This document shows positions 23,268 through 33,610 of a stretch of DNA of 64,000 nucleotides, piece by piece. The stretch covers positions 3,968,001 through 4,032,000 of the forward strand of contig JBANDB010000003.1 in assembly GCA_037576215.1 (NCBI GenBank). The letters run 5' to 3'. The notes below the pieces were generated by a model. It saw nothing but the letters and a program-made list of their open reading frames with translations. It was not told the origin of the DNA and did not search any database. Positions within the stretch are counted from its first letter, which is position 1, and the number at the start of each line of letters is the position of its first letter. Made by a program: the position numbers and the translations under genes. This DNA comes from Armillaria gallica (lineage: Eukaryota > Basidiomycota > Agaricomycetes > Agaricales > Physalacriaceae).

Positions 23268-24853
23268 TCACAAACCATGCTCAAAATCGGTGTCTCTTAT
23301 GATTCTTTGGTCCTGGATGTCATGGGATATTTCAGGAAAACCACCAGAATGGCCCTCTGCATCCTCTGTGGAGATCATGTAGCCCGATCTCTTTTCTACG
23401 ACCATCGCAGCCAGTGTGCAGTTGTCAGGCCATTGATCAGTTGTGAGATCTTTTGTAACCTCCATCCACTCCTCATCGTGTGTGACTGCGACAGTAATAT
23501 GTGAATGCTGATAGTTTGTCTTCTTAGCCAGGCAGACGATTGTAACTGATGATCCTTACCAGAGTTAATAGGTGTTCGTTTATTCTGGCCGATGGGTTCA
23601 ACAACTGCAGGATTTAATATTTTAGCCAGATTCGAACGCATTTTCTATGCATTGAGTTACATACCTCAGTGCTCCTGCCAGGTAAATCAGTAAGTTCGAC
23701 GTTGTCTTCTAAGACAGACTCTTTAGAGTGTTCCTTTGTCTAACACGACAGATTTATTCAGTAAAGTCCATCCTCAAAGAGCATACTGACCCAGTAATCA
23801 GGTACGCCAAAATTGTCAACAGGACCCGTAGATGATGAAACCTCGGAGCTTGGGGATCCTGCAAGGTTATCATGGTATGAAGAATAAGGACTTCGCGAAC
23901 TGAAGGAAGGCGCGGTATTCCTCGAGGATCCACCGATGACCTTTAACTGAACAGGACCCCGTATTTTCTGCATAAGGCTGTTTTCCCTGACTGTGATGGT
24001 GAATCCCCGCATGAATACGCATTGATTATCTTGCTGGGGCATAAGATCGGGATAGTCGGGGTATATTCGAGTATCAGCATCAATATAAGGTGTGTTCCAA
24101 GATGTCTGCAATGCAATCCTTCCCTCCATGATTGGTCCAATCGCAAATTTGACAGAGATCGCATGTGATTCGGACGAGCGCGACGCTGCGGCGGTCATCC
24201 AGGATCTTGCTTTATCGCATCCAGTAACAAGATATAGGGACCCATTAGGAGCCTCTCGTGCTAAATGGTCTGAGCTGTTCACGTATATATACCACGAAAG
24301 AGCATTTTCGGCGGCATATTGTTTGAAAAGGGAACGATGCATTGTGTCGTACCTGCTACCACCGTCCGGCAGCATTAAGATAGCAGCTTCAGCCTTCGAA
24401 GTACTGAATTCAAATCCGCCTCCGCCACTGACAAACGGGCTGATAGTGGGTATCTAATGAGCGAATAGCTAAGAAAGCCAGAGCATCGACGCACGTCATC
24501 TCCGCTGAACCTTCAACAGCGATTTTCTTCGTCGATACATGAGCGCTTGTGATAGAGGAATTTTTACGGTGAAAAGGTATTTTTCGTATGGCATGGCTTG
24601 ATGGAATCCATAGAGGCTGGAATTGAGGTGGGACATGACCTTGATTGACTGGATTGTCTGCTTTCGCACAGACGTTAAACAGAAAATCGAAGCCACCGTC
24701 ATCTGTCAGGATGCCAAGATCTCCAACAGATACACCCTTGTCACGATATACATCTGGGAGGTTGTAATCAGACTCGGGGATCCATAGAGGATAACCATGA
24801 CCTCGTCGAAGGAGTAGTTTCGTGTAGATGGCGTGAGCTCGTGGGTCAGACAT
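23268..24853 (-). CDS. Mushroom-specific protein of unknown function (MSDPRAHAIYTK family), intact copy C
   Basis: Five exons give an unbroken 460-aa product: 24495-24853, 23791-24439, 23665-23739, 23560-23604 and 23268-23522, with GT-AG introns. Landmarks are MSDPRAHAIYTKLLLRRGHG (1-20), LGILTDDGGFDFLFNVC (about 50-66), GGGGFEFSTSKAEAAILMLP (exon 2 start), NGSLYLVTGCDKARSW, QNQCVFMRGFTITVREN, INEHLLTL and ITVAVTHDEEWMEVTKDL. I know this family only as multicopy, uncharacterised mushroom proteins. No signal peptide or membrane helix is seen. It lies between a C2H2 factor and the intact dehydratase on the same strand. Confidence 0.8.
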
Positions 24854-24871
24854 CAGAACGGGTCGACCCAA

Positions 24872-25881
24872 AGTCTCGTTAGTCCGTCCTCGTGCCCATT
24901 TTTAATGGTTCAATGGCAGTGCACTCCCGTCGAAGCGCCAGCCAATTTGGATGTGCGAAGAGATGAACAAGGAGGCTGTACGATAACTGGCACATGAGCT
25001 TCACCACAGCTACGCTGTAAAGCTGTTAACATGTCGTTCTTATGGGGGTCTGAACACACTGGGCCACAGGATTCTGGATGATTAGCGTTGGATCACTGTA
25101 TGAGCCTTCAATAGAATGATTGCAGAACTAGTAGGTCAGCGAGAAAACAGCGCTAGAGGGAATCTCCTGACGATTCAGAAGTCGACGATAGAAGAACTGG
25201 GTCCGGTCTCGAAGTCAAACGTTCAGCAGGATCCAACGCTGGGTTGACGTTTATTTTCTTTCTGTGTATTTGTGTACGTTCAGTATACTCTGGGATAGAA
25301 TTTTGATTTTAGTAATCTTAAGCCTAAAATACAGACGTGTCGAAAAACGTTAACCTTGTCCCACGCTGTCATTGAACAAGACAAGTTATGTAAATCAAGA
25401 AAAAGCAAGATAATCGTAGAAATAACACACAGACTTCAATTTGTAGGCGTCATGCAGTGGAAAGATACGAAGCCAGCGATTCATGAGTGCTGCAGCATGG
25501 TGTACAGATGTGAAAGCATCCAACAAGCGCAAGGTGAGTAGCGAGTTCCATGTTATCCGAGCCGCACAGCCGGTCACCGCTTCGTTCTTGCCATCATCGT
25601 CGCAGAAGACACAAGCGTACCGTGTCTTTGAAGAGAAATTCTACGCCCAACGAAACAAGCCGCCGCCGTGATTATACCCTAACCTGGACGTCAATAGCTC
25701 GCCGCCTTATTTTCCGAGTTTCGGTAGCAGTGCACATCAAGTCAAGTCGTCAACTTTGATACTGTAGCACACGTCCTTCGGAACTGGGAGAATTTGTGGA
25801 AACCTGTGGGCTAGACCAAACAAGATTGACAGCAGTCATGGGTATTCCGAATCTACGTCATATACATCACAAGGGACTACT
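24872..25881. repeat. Repeated spacer between unknown gene and dehydratase, copy C
   Basis: This is the third copy of the block at 13289-14368 and 17232-18219. No gene is visible. The left part is the likely promoter of the unknown gene, and the right end is the 3' untranslated region of the dehydratase. Confidence 0.65.
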
Positions 25882-27254
25882 TCAGTTTTCCTTCTCCTTC
25901 TCAAGGGTAGCAGTGATCTCTTTACCCGGCGACGGGAACAGGACGCTATTCGCCGGCAGGAGCTGTGCTTTGGGATTCAATTCTAATCCAAATCCAGGCT
26001 TATCCAGCACAGACACCTGCAGTTTTCCTTCATGCGGCACAGGCTCGTTCAAGAACAGGTCGCCGAACACTGGTTGCACCGATTTTCCATCAGGCGAGTT
26101 TGCCAGGTATTCCTGGAACGGGCAGTTCGGTTGCGAGACGACGAAATGGTAGCTATACGGGCCGCTGGCATGGGGCACAACAGGAATATCGTACGCCGCG
26201 GCCTGAGCAGCGATCTTGACTAACTCAGTCATTCCTCCCACCCACATCACATCGGGCTGGAGAATGTCGATGTTGCGGCCCTCGATAAGCTTGCGGAATC
26301 CATACTTGGTGTATTCATGCTGGAATTTCGGGATTAGCAAGCAGACGATGGCAGCGAAACGGTGCGTACCTCTCCTGTGGTAAACTTGAGCTGTGGAAGC
26401 GCAGATTTCAATCGTGCAAAACCATCAAAGTCATCAGGATGCAAGACCTCCTCCCACCAGTTGATGTTCAGATCGAGGCAGGCCGTCGCTAGCTCGATGG
26501 TGTATTGGACGTTCAGCGCCATCCAACAGTCGACCATGATAGGATAGTCAGGCCCGACGCTCTCTCTATGTTTCCTCAAAAACTCGATGTTCTTCTTCAA
26601 CCCTGCATGCCCCTCATCAGGACCATACGGCAACGGAACCTTGGAACCCCAGAATCCCATCGCCTTCGCAGCCGTAGGCTCTGGGCCAGTGATGTAAAAC
26701 GATATCTCGTCTTTGATCGAACCACCAATCATCTTGTACACAGGCTCGCCGCGAATCTTCCCGAGCAAGTCCCATATAGCGAGGTCGATGACGGATATGA
26801 CAGCAATGGGGAGCCCCTTCCGTCCATAGAACATTGTCGAGCGGAACATCTGGTCCCAGAGGCGGTTCGTGTTTCTTGGGTCTGCGCCAATCAGGAAGCG
26901 TTCGAGATGCTGCGAGACGATCCAGCAAGCGGGTGGGCCGCCAAACCCAGTGGCGAACCCAGTTGTACCATCGCTGGCTTCGATTTCGACGCAGAACGAG
27001 CCGAGGACGTTGATTCCCCAGGATATACGAGAGCTGCGGTACTCCTCGTACTTGGACATGGGCGTGGCAATGGGATTATCAATAAGCCTGCGTTATACAT
27101 ATTTATCAGCCCGAACTTCTTTCTCCTCTCAGGGGAAGGACTGTACGCACCAATGGCCACGGGCGACGTTGTGGTAGTCACCGCCGGAACCTACACCTCC
27201 TACTACGAAAGTTCGGACGGCTTTGATTGTAGGGAACGTTTTGACGGATGTCAT
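25882..27254 (-). CDS. LRA3: L-rhamnonate dehydratase-like enzyme (enolase superfamily), intact copy C
   Basis: Exons 27151-27254, 26370-27087 and 25882-26319 give 419 aa, a normal length for the family. The family dehydrates L-rhamnonate (or a related aldonate) to the 2-keto-3-deoxy acid in the fungal rhamnose pathway. N-terminal residues include SGGDYHNVARGHW (23-35). Metal ligands fit Asp221 (MVDCW), Glu247 (WWEE) and Glu274 (TTGE). His275 follows, and the second catalytic His is at about 324 (VVPHASGPYS). The spacing agrees with bacterial RhmD as I recall it. Introns of 63 and 50 nt have GT-AG ends. It is the only undamaged one of four copies. The exact aldonate used is not proven by sequence. 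Confidence 0.88.
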
Positions 27255-27793
27255 AGTGGGATGGGCACAAGATTATCACACAACTGGACGCGCAATAATG
27301 TCTTTTTCTACGGTATAACGGCCTTCCTGATGAGCAGGTGAGCATACCCGGTCCGGATAATCGGCCCGGAAGCCCTCTCTTTGTGACTTCGTTTTGCAAA
27401 CACCTTGGAAAAGGAGGACCCATGTGCTTCTATACAATCAAACCCAGGGTAAACTATCGATGGTCTTTCCAAGGAAGCGACTCCACCGCACCGCCATTTC
27501 CACCTCCTCCTCTTGCAGAATAGGATCTGATGCGCGCCTAGACATAGCCCCAAGTCATTCGGATGATGTAAAGCACTTGGGTGCAGATGTTACGTTCTTC
27601 TCGAAGATGTGGTCATTAAATTAATAGAATGATGATTGACGATGGTTATCAATTGACAAAGCACTGCACTAGGGCTACATTAAGAACACAGGAAGAAACC
27701 GAATTTGGTGGTATAACTAGTAAGTACTGTGAAGGGCGGGTATTAAAGAAGAATTGCAATATTGTATGTTTGAAGGGCCACATGCAGTGGAAC
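27255..27793. promoter_or_regulatory. Dehydratase upstream region, copy C
   Basis: This non-coding block is shared with 19571-20165 upstream of copy B. From about 27715 (aactagtaagtactgt) it runs without interruption into the 3' flank of the next C2H2 gene, showing the ancestral arrangement that the 2-kb insertion at 20166 disrupts. Confidence 0.5.
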
Positions 27794-29028
27794 CTACTGG
27801 CATTCTTCTTTGCTTGCCCAGACATAGTCAGCACGACGGTGGTGCTCCGTGCAGTCCTTGTGAGAATTGCTGTGATGACGGCACAGGGACACCTCTTGTG
27901 CGTAATCCTCACGGCACCCTGAGTCTCTGTGAGGGCACAATAATCGCATCCCTCGGTGCGACATCAAATGATCTATGATGTCCATTCAGATTATGCAAAA
28001 GGAAAGATGAGGAATGAGAACCGCACCCTTAAAATTATGCGAAGCTGTGTAAGTCTTCGTGCATCCGTCAAAGTGGCATTTGAATTTTTGTTCGCGTATA
28101 CGCTTAGCCTCGCTGCCATTCGCCACGCGTTCCTTCTTCGCCGTGTTGATCTTCTTACGATGTTGACCAACGACAGAATGTTCCGGAAAACTTCGAAGAT
28201 TGCGTTTTGCGTTCGCAGGAAGGGTACATCGCTTCCCAGCCAGATAATCCAGCTCTCCGCCGATGTTTTGTTCCTCGTCGGGAAGACTAGATACGCTAGT
28301 GGTGGGACTGGGACTGAGCGCCACACTGTCGGTTGCAGAGAGAGGTGAGAGCAGGCAAAGTTGATCGAACTCCGTGGGAAGGGAGTTCTGAAAGGTAGTA
28401 CTCGAAGTCTGTAGAGAGTAGTTATGAGGTTGAGTGATGGAGGAGCTCGGAGACGAGGGCTGTTCCGAAATATAAAGAGACTGGAAAGTTCCAAGCAAGG
28501 CGCTTCCTTGAAAAACCGGAGAGTAGGGCGGCAAAGAATATTGTATATCTTCCGGGGTGTGAAGAGGAATGTTGGTCGGAGACACGGGGGAAAGCGAATT
28601 CGAAGGCGTTAAGTAGTAATCGTATCTATATGGGCTGGCACCTGCGTTGGAAAGTAAAATATAACTATAGTATTCCATGTTAGAATTGTGAGTTCACCTA
28701 CCATCGTTGAATAACACCCCCTCGTCGCCGGCTGGGCTGGTGAGGTACTGAGAACGATCTGGGGTGATGCTGTGAGCAGTAGGACACCATTCAACGAAAC
28801 CTCACAAACCATGCTCAAAATCAGTCCCTGTTGTGATTCCTTGGTCCCAGATGTCATGGGATATTTCAGGAAAACCATGAAGGCTATCGAGATATCAGCG
28901 CCTCGGCGCTAATGGTGGCGCAATCGATAAACTCACCTAAGTTCGAGGGATTCGTCGAACGCAGGTTGCCCGTCAGATTCAGAAGGGCTGGAGATGTGGA
29001 TTTGTGGGGTGCCATAGGTGTAGTTCAT
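27794..29028 (-). CDS. C2H2 zinc-finger transcription factor, unit D (complete)
   Basis: Exons 28937-29028, 28702-28769, 28027-28641 and 27794-27972 give an uninterrupted 317-aa protein starting MNYTYGTPQIHISSPSESDG. The middle is Ser/Pro/Gln-rich, as in fungal activation regions. Finger 1 (FKCHFDGCTKTYTASHNFKD, then HLMSH) is C-x4-C-x12-H-x3-H. Finger 2 (LLCPHRDSGCREDYAQEVS, then H and H) has an unusually long C-x6-C knuckle. Basic residues between 190 and 215 could be a nuclear signal. Intron 1 contains a remnant of the 3' end of the MSDPRAHAIYTK-family gene, so the first exon was attached across an older junction. It is probably a nuclear DNA-binding regulator with an unknown target. Confidence 0.72.
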
Positions 29029-29494
29029 TGTCAAAAACTTGAGAGATGGAGGTCGAAATTGTTTGCGGATTTATACGACCGAGGGGGACCGGAATGGAAG
29101 CCGGGTAAGGGTATGACTCGAACAGGTTCCGTATTCCGGCTGCAGGCATCTGATGAACAAAAGCGCCTTGCGTAAATCGCGTGCAGGCACGGCGAGCACC
29201 GCACTGGCGCTTGTTCGATTCAAAAAGGCTAGCTTCCTTCATGAGAGTAGAACGCAGGGTTGAATCTCGGCTGGGATAAATTGAAATTCGGCTCAGTGAT
29301 CGGATAGCCAACCGTTTAAAGCTGAACGTAAGTACAGCAAATCTATCTTAATCTACAATACACACAGTAGGTAACGATACAAGTGGGGAAGCCGTGCCGC
29401 CATGTACGATAATTGGGGGTGGGGGTGGGGTATAAGACATAAAGACATTAGGTGACCTAAACGGTCCATCATGATGCTACTTCCATCACTGAGT
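29029..29494. other. Intergenic, no gene
   Basis: This spans the upstream region of the C2H2 gene at 27794-29028 and the 3' flank of the next one. A GT-rich run (gggggtgggggtgggg) lies at about 29415. I see no gene. Confidence 0.5.
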
Positions 29495-30756
29495 TCAACG
29501 AAGATTGCGTGGATAACGGACGGGGCACGTCCGCTTCAGATGGCGGTCATAGGACGTTCCGTGGCTCAGGACCATGTTGCACGACGGACACGTCAATTTT
29601 TTGCCCTCGTGCTTGGAAGCTATGTGTCCTTGAAAATAAGTAAGTGACATTGCGTCAAAGGGTCAACATTGGTGTTTATTCACCTTTGAGCCTGTGTTTC
29701 GTAGTAAAATCGTCCCGACAAATATGGCACACAAATTTCCCTGGGCCGGGACTCTTCCTCCGATTCATGCTGGCTTGAATGCTTCTCGTCGAGCGTGTTC
29801 TAACCAGATTTGCGTTGTCGTTCCCGGCCATATCATCTGTCGGTGTAAGCGAAGAATTTTGGGAGATGGGAGAAGATGACCCAGGCGATGGCGCAGGTGA
29901 CCAGTAGTAAGGGAGATCGTCTGGCACTGGTGTCTGTATTGGAATTATCAAGGCCGTATTGCCTGCATATAACGAGAGACCAGTGGAAAGCGACGGCCCA
30001 GGACCTCCCCTGCTTCGGGGATCCACATTATGGTAAAGCCGGTTATCTTCCAAAGACATACTCCCAACGTTCTGCGACATATCCAAGATCTGCTGATCGT
30101 TCCGACGCATGCCAAGCGAGGACGCAGAATTGTGACGTCGTAACCCAGGATTCCCATCAGCTGAAGAGTCAATAGAAGAATTTGAACTTCCTCCCGAAAC
30201 TGAATTTCGCCTTGAAAGAAAACGGGGAACAGCAAGGAACAGTGCATCTTGGGACCATGATTCCGAAGGTTGTGGCGACAAGGGAGACCAGTCGTCACAG
30301 ATGGCATCAAAATCTGATACAGGCAAAATCAACGCTGGTTAGTGTCAGAAGAAAATGCTAATCGTACTATCGCCAAATCCACTATACGCAGGGGAACTGT
30401 GTGTGGACGATGGGTTGGAGCTGAAGTTGCCATCCTCAGGAGTAAAAGCTGGTAAACTTGTCAATCGAGAACACCATGATCATATCCAATGAAGACCGAC
30501 TTTGGCCAAGGCTGTCAAGGGCTGAAAAGGATGGCTAAGGGGACACAAAATACGTGTATATCAGTAACGTACTGCTGGCAGGAGTGTCGGCGAGGACAAA
30601 GTTGAAGATGAAACCATTATTGTCATTGTCATCATCATCATGATGCGAATTTGTCCTGGAGGAACGCATTCAATATTACTTCACGCTGATCTAGTGGAAA
30701 ACCTACAAGGCCTGCGGAAGATTGGAGCAGCTGAGATGAGCAACAGGATCGTCCAT
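29495..30756 (-). CDS. C2H2-type zinc-finger transcription factor (325 aa)
   Basis: Exons 30707-30756, 30573-30655, 30368-30448, 29684-30313 and 29495-29628 close to 325 aa starting MDDPVAHLSCSNLPQALTNS. An acidic His/Asp run is followed by a Ser/Pro-rich middle with DQQILDMSQNVGSMSLED, a motif shared with 10774-11600 and 31501-32726. The C-terminus has one finger (FVCHICRDDFTTKHRLKG, then H) and a second, atypical one (LTCPSCNMVLSHGTSYDRH). Splitting the finger pair by an intron after HRLKG is a family trait. It probably acts in the nucleus as a regulator. Exons 2 and 3 are the least certain. Confidence 0.7.
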
Positions 30757-30805
30757 GGCGGCGGTAAGGGAAGGCAGCTCCCTTTTGAATGCCACTGGCA
30801 GAGGC

Positions 30806-30816
30806 CTTTATATACA
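30806..30816 (-). promoter_or_regulatory. TATA-like element upstream of the C2H2 gene at 29495-30756
   Basis: The minus strand reads tatataaag about 50 bp upstream of the ATG at 30756, a credible TATA position for a fungal gene. It supports the choice of start. Confidence 0.5.
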
Positions 30817-31500
30817 TGACAACAGCAGCAAGGCAGTGACTAGGATTTCGCCACAGAATTTCTTCAACAGCCCCCTGCTGTGACTGGAAGCGTCAGCAGA
30901 TAGAAATGCTCAGTAGGTCTCATAGTATGGCTGTGTCAGAGTACACTGGATGTAAATGATGATGAATCATGAAGCGTCTATTCGGTCTGAGGTCAACCGT
31001 CTGTATATAGGATGGAACTTAGACCAACAATGGCAATGAGGCGGCAAAGAGCACTTACGTCACGGTAAACGTTGAACCTTTCAAAGCTACGGATATTAAC
31101 GGGCCGCCCTCCTTCCTTTATTATATTCTCGGAACTCGTATCTCTATATGTCTCTGAGAGGCAAAATTGCCGACATAGAGAAGTCTCGAATTCCCAACTT
31201 CGAGTCTCGAGAGGCGACTCAACGTCCGAGATCCGCGGTGCCAGTGCTTATAAGTGCTGAGGGAGGAGCGCAGGCGTCACAATGGCGACCGAAAGCTGTA
31301 TGTAACGTTGAAAATCGACGCACAATACGATGTCGGAACTTAGGTGTAGCACCCTAAGCACGTTCGTGCACAAAGCTACATCAGGAGTGGATTGATGGGT
31401 ATATAAGGGTGTAAGTAATGTATGTAAGGAAAGACTCTTATTAATGATGGCGCTCGCGTATAAAAATCTAATGATATTATGAGTTTGATTCCGCCGTCGA
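30817..31500. other. Intergenic, no gene
   Basis: About 680 bp between two same-strand C2H2 genes. Only short open frames without codon-like character are present. Confidence 0.5.
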
Positions 31501-32726
31501 TCACTTTCCCGCGTCGCGAGGATGACGAATAGGACAAGTCTTCTTGACATGGCGGTCGTAAGATGTTCGGTGGCTTAGTTCTGAATTACACGCATCACAT
31601 CGGAATTTGACGCCATCATGCTTTGACTCTTTGTGTCCTGTAAAGTATCGGAGTCAGTAAAATCGTCTGAATGACTTTGCCCCCCACCGACCTTGAAGTC
31701 TATGCATCGCGGTAAAATCGTCACCGCAAACGTCACATACATACTCTCCTGGGCCCTGTGTCTTCCTTCGTCGCAGGCTGGCTTCCTTGTCTTTTTTTGA
31801 GCGTGATTTAGTTCTTTTCGGGCGGTCCTTCCATGGCGTACCATCTGCGGCTAAGAGCGGAGAGTTTGGAGAGACGGGGGAAGGCGCCGGAGTTGGCCAA
31901 AAAGGGGGGTCGTTGGGCACATGTGTCTGTGTTGGAATCAAGGATGATGTACCACCATACGAAGGCGAAGTACCGTCGGTGAAAGTCGGCATGAGGCCTG
32001 GTTTCGATGCTTCAAAGATACCAGTCGTTTCGATTCCCAAAGACATCTGCCTAATATCCTGTGAGATGTCCGTGATCTGCTGGTGGTGGTAATTATCTCC
32101 GAGGGAGGGGGAAGAAGGGTATCGTCGAAGGTCACTTGGAAAGGAAACAGAACTTTCTGCGAACGAGGATGACTTTCTCCTGCCAAAATTACGAGTTGGG
32201 GGAGGCTCAAGGAAGGTGCGTGGAGGTGACTGTGGCGACGCAGGAGACAATTCGCGGCTACTGATACTATTGGCGTCATAGTCGCCGAAAGCTGTTACGC
32301 TGGAAATCAATGCTCGATCCACTGCCAGAAAGAGGTGCCAGACGTACGAACTCCAGGTCCTCTGATTGCAGGAGAACTGAATGCAGAAGAAGGGCACGAC
32401 TCGCCACTGAAGGCGGCGCCATTGTCAAAGGCTGACAAGAACGCGTCAATAGAGAACCCAAAACTGCCAGGTCCTTGAGTGACCTACTTTGACCCGGGTA
32501 TGTTCTTGAAGCGGAAGAAAAGTCTAGGAATAATGGGTAAGGAGAATAAAATGCTCTGTGGTTGACGTACCATCAGAGTAAGGGAAAGGACCGTCGGCGA
32601 AGGGTTCTTGAGGTTGGTCGACGAAAAATGTAATTCCATATGGGGACCTAAAGCGATATGTTTAATGCTTTTGACATAGCGCACTCGTGGTGAGAAAACA
32701 AACTCGTCAAGTGGGGGTTGGAACAT
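31501..32726 (-). CDS. C2H2-type zinc-finger transcription factor (start and second exon uncertain)
   Basis: The last exons (32291-31692 and 31637-31501) are secure. The product has FGDYDANSISSRELSPASPQ, the shared motif HHQQITDISQDIRQMSLG, a basic patch (KRTKSRSKKDKEASLRRRK), a finger (YVCDVCGDDFTAMHRLQG, then H) and the atypical second finger (FRCDACNSELSHRTSYDRH). Upstream exons with FGFSIDAFLSAFDNGA and YGITFFVDQPQEPFADGP parallel the other members. The intron phase between them fits best with a donor at GGTAC/gtcaac. MFQPPLDEFVFSPR at 32726 is a candidate start, with a TATA-like ctataaagc about 100 bp upstream, but the join from it to the next exon is not resolved. It is probably a nuclear regulator. 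Confidence 0.62.
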
Positions 32727-32835
32727 GGCACCGAAAAGGTTTTTGTCCTTGAGTAATTGGCGCTGGGGATTGGAGTGGGGCGGGAAGGCGGAGAATACCA
32801 AGGCTCTGTGTTCACTAGTCACTGCTTTATAGCTT

Positions 32836-33610
32836 TCTGATCTGTGTGTCCCTCCTCAGATAGAGTCCTCCTCAGATATAATCAACAGCAAGAAGGCAGT
32901 GATAATTGCACGAAGAAGTTCGTCCCAACAGCTGAGCCGGCTGTGACTCTGGAATAGGCGAGCAGCTGGGCATAGCGTAACAGTAAAACTTCAACGCTGT
33001 GCTCGAAGCAAACCGCTTGATTGAATAAAATTGCCCACACCTAACAGTCATGAAGGACCCATTGAAACCGTATTCGGTCCACTACATCGCAACCAGGACG
33101 GAGCTTGGAACGACTATCAAGACGCCGAAGCTGTAAGGTAATGAAGGCCTGGAACACTGAGCACAGGATATGAGCGACCGCGAAAGGCAAAATGCGGGTG
33201 TGCGGGGAAGAGAAGGTTCATCGATGGTATATCGTAAGTCATCGCCGTGGGACTTGATGTGGGAGTCAGAGTCGCTTTTTTCTGGAAGGTTTTTTTTTGG
33301 CACCGGGTACAACCTGTGCGTTCTACATTTTTAAGGCACGGAACGCATACATATAGGATCATCACATAGGGAGGTAGATAATGAGCGAACGAAAAGACAT
33401 AATACAAGACAGATTAGCTACAAAATTTATATGCGACTTGACGAATATTGTTGTATATGGTGCACAGAGGCCACAGCAAATCTAACACAGCACCTAGAAC
33501 AAGAACAGAACGAAAGAAAACAGGATACAGCACAGTTAAGCACGTTCTAGAAAGGACAGCGAAAGACGATGAGAGAAAGCGCAATGTCTCGTCATGAAAA
33601 GCTTGACAGG
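32836..33610. other. Intergenic; possible zinc-motif remnant
   Basis: There is no secure gene. On the minus strand near 33310-33360 a frame reads VCVPCLKNVERTGCTRCQKK, two CxxC pairs, which might be a relic of a zinc-binding protein. No start, splice pattern or neighbouring domain supports a gene. Confidence 0.35.

Noticed and set aside
23259..23275. In-frame TGA shared by units C and D between EHGL and GFV codons, first read as a recoded stop in the C2H2 gene
   Set aside because: Splicing from the first exon at 28937-29028 to an acceptor at 28770 skips it in unit D, and in unit C it is simply the stop of the unknown-function gene.
33117..33407. Frame with two CxxC pairs (CVPCLKNVERTGCTRC)
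   Set aside because: No start, no splice support and no neighbouring domain; it could be chance or a relic.
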